Shown: positions 63,898 through 64,000 of the stretch, in pieces
Numbering within the stretch: the stretch's first letter is position 1
Layout: each line of letters opens with the position of its first letter
Assembly: GCA_003342815.1 (NCBI GenBank)
Contig: PTEX01000140.1
Location: 457,627-521,626 of the forward strand
From: Eudromia elegans
Lineage: Eukaryota > Chordata > Aves > Tinamiformes > Tinamidae
Reading direction: 5' to 3'
DNA length: 64,000 nucleotides
The notes under the pieces: model-generated
What the model saw: only the letters and a program-made list of their open reading frames with translations
What the model was told of the DNA's origin: nothing
Databases searched by the model: none
Position numbers and translations under genes: made by a program

Positions 63898-64000
63898 CTG
63901 CGATGTCCACACGGCGTAGGCGTCGCGGTGCGGGCCGGGGCTCGCGGGCTGCCCCTTGCGCTGCTGCAGCCAGCGGCGCGGCGACGAGAAGAGGCTGTTG
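63898..64000 (-). CDS. ARHGAP6: ARHGAP6 first coding exon, 3' end (partial)
   Basis: This is the last 103 bases of a coding exon whose 5' part lies beyond the right edge of the window. Read on the minus strand from the second base, it gives 34 open codons beginning NSLFSSPRRWLQQRKG and ending HRDAYAVWTSQ, then a splice donor CAG|GTAGGC in phase 0. In this frame 33 of 34 codons end in G or C, which neither other frame approaches. From memory, human ARHGAP6 exon 1 ends with FASPRRWLQQRK and, after a variable stretch, HPYVVWKSE, immediately before exon 2 (GDFTWNSM). The ten-residue identity, the shared Y-V-W spacing and the same exon end support the call. ARHGAP6 is a RhoGAP that stimulates GTP hydrolysis by RhoA and acts on the actin cytoskeleton. 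This part is the N-terminal region ahead of the RhoGAP domain, so no catalytic residues are visible. The middle residues differ from human, so a close paralogue is not fully excluded. Confidence 0.82.

Noticed and set aside
1-64000. CRISPR array, operon or other prokaryote-type system
   Set aside because: CR1 elements, spliced exon structure, CpG islands and microsatellites mark vertebrate nuclear DNA; no regularly spaced direct repeats with unique spacers were seen.

Overview
The window is vertebrate nuclear DNA, most likely from a bird. It holds two 3'-terminal CR1 LINE fragments (about 5858-6057 on + and 54896-55425 on -), the dominant interspersed repeat of birds and other sauropsids. Overall repeat density is low and no Alu-, B1- or L1-like element was recognised. 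The sequence is AT-rich, full of short homopolymer and microsatellite tracts, and has no dense gene content. None of the open frames inside 1-63,400 looks like a protein gene.

The only coding sequence I can support is at the extreme right edge. Positions 63898-64000, minus strand, carry the end of a GC-rich coding exon that stops at a clean splice donor (CAG|GTAGGC). Its 34 readable residues contain SPRRWLQQRK and end YAVWTSQ. This matches, from memory, the end of the long first coding exon of ARHGAP6, a RhoA-directed Rho GTPase-activating protein; the human protein has SPRRWLQQRK followed by YVVWKSE just before GDFTWNSM of exon 2. In the chosen frame 33 of 34 codons end in G or C. The exon and the DNA just downstream lie in a CpG island (about 63425-64000). 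Everything to its left is then ARHGAP6 intron 1, read right to left. I did not see exon 2, so the intron would exceed 63.9 kb.

Layout. 1-2084: plain intron. 2085-2815: GC-rich, with a compact CpG-dense core at 2470-2695. 4985-5170: second CpG-dense patch. 5858-6057: CR1. 6600-9360: AT-rich block. 12635-14034: AAAC run, CpG patch, and a 12-tract GGGAA array with G-quadruplex potential. 15760-15900: CpG patch. 21420-22560: GC-rich segment with a long TATC/CATC microsatellite. 26318-26338 and 33927-33946: two unusually perfect palindromes. 38230-38600: GC/CpG-rich patch. 44500-46350: AT-rich. 49724-49800: local duplication. 50830-51640: GC-rich. 54896-55425: CR1. 57067-57108: repeated ATTGAAT inverted repeats. 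63425-64000: CpG island and exon 1 with a 21-22 bp minisatellite just inside the intron.

I found no new gene system. The points most worth checking are the ARHGAP6 assignment, the small CpG-dense patches in the intron (possible alternative promoters), the perfect palindromes, and whether this intron, which in toothed amniotes hosts the nested amelogenin gene, keeps any remnant of it. I saw none in this part.
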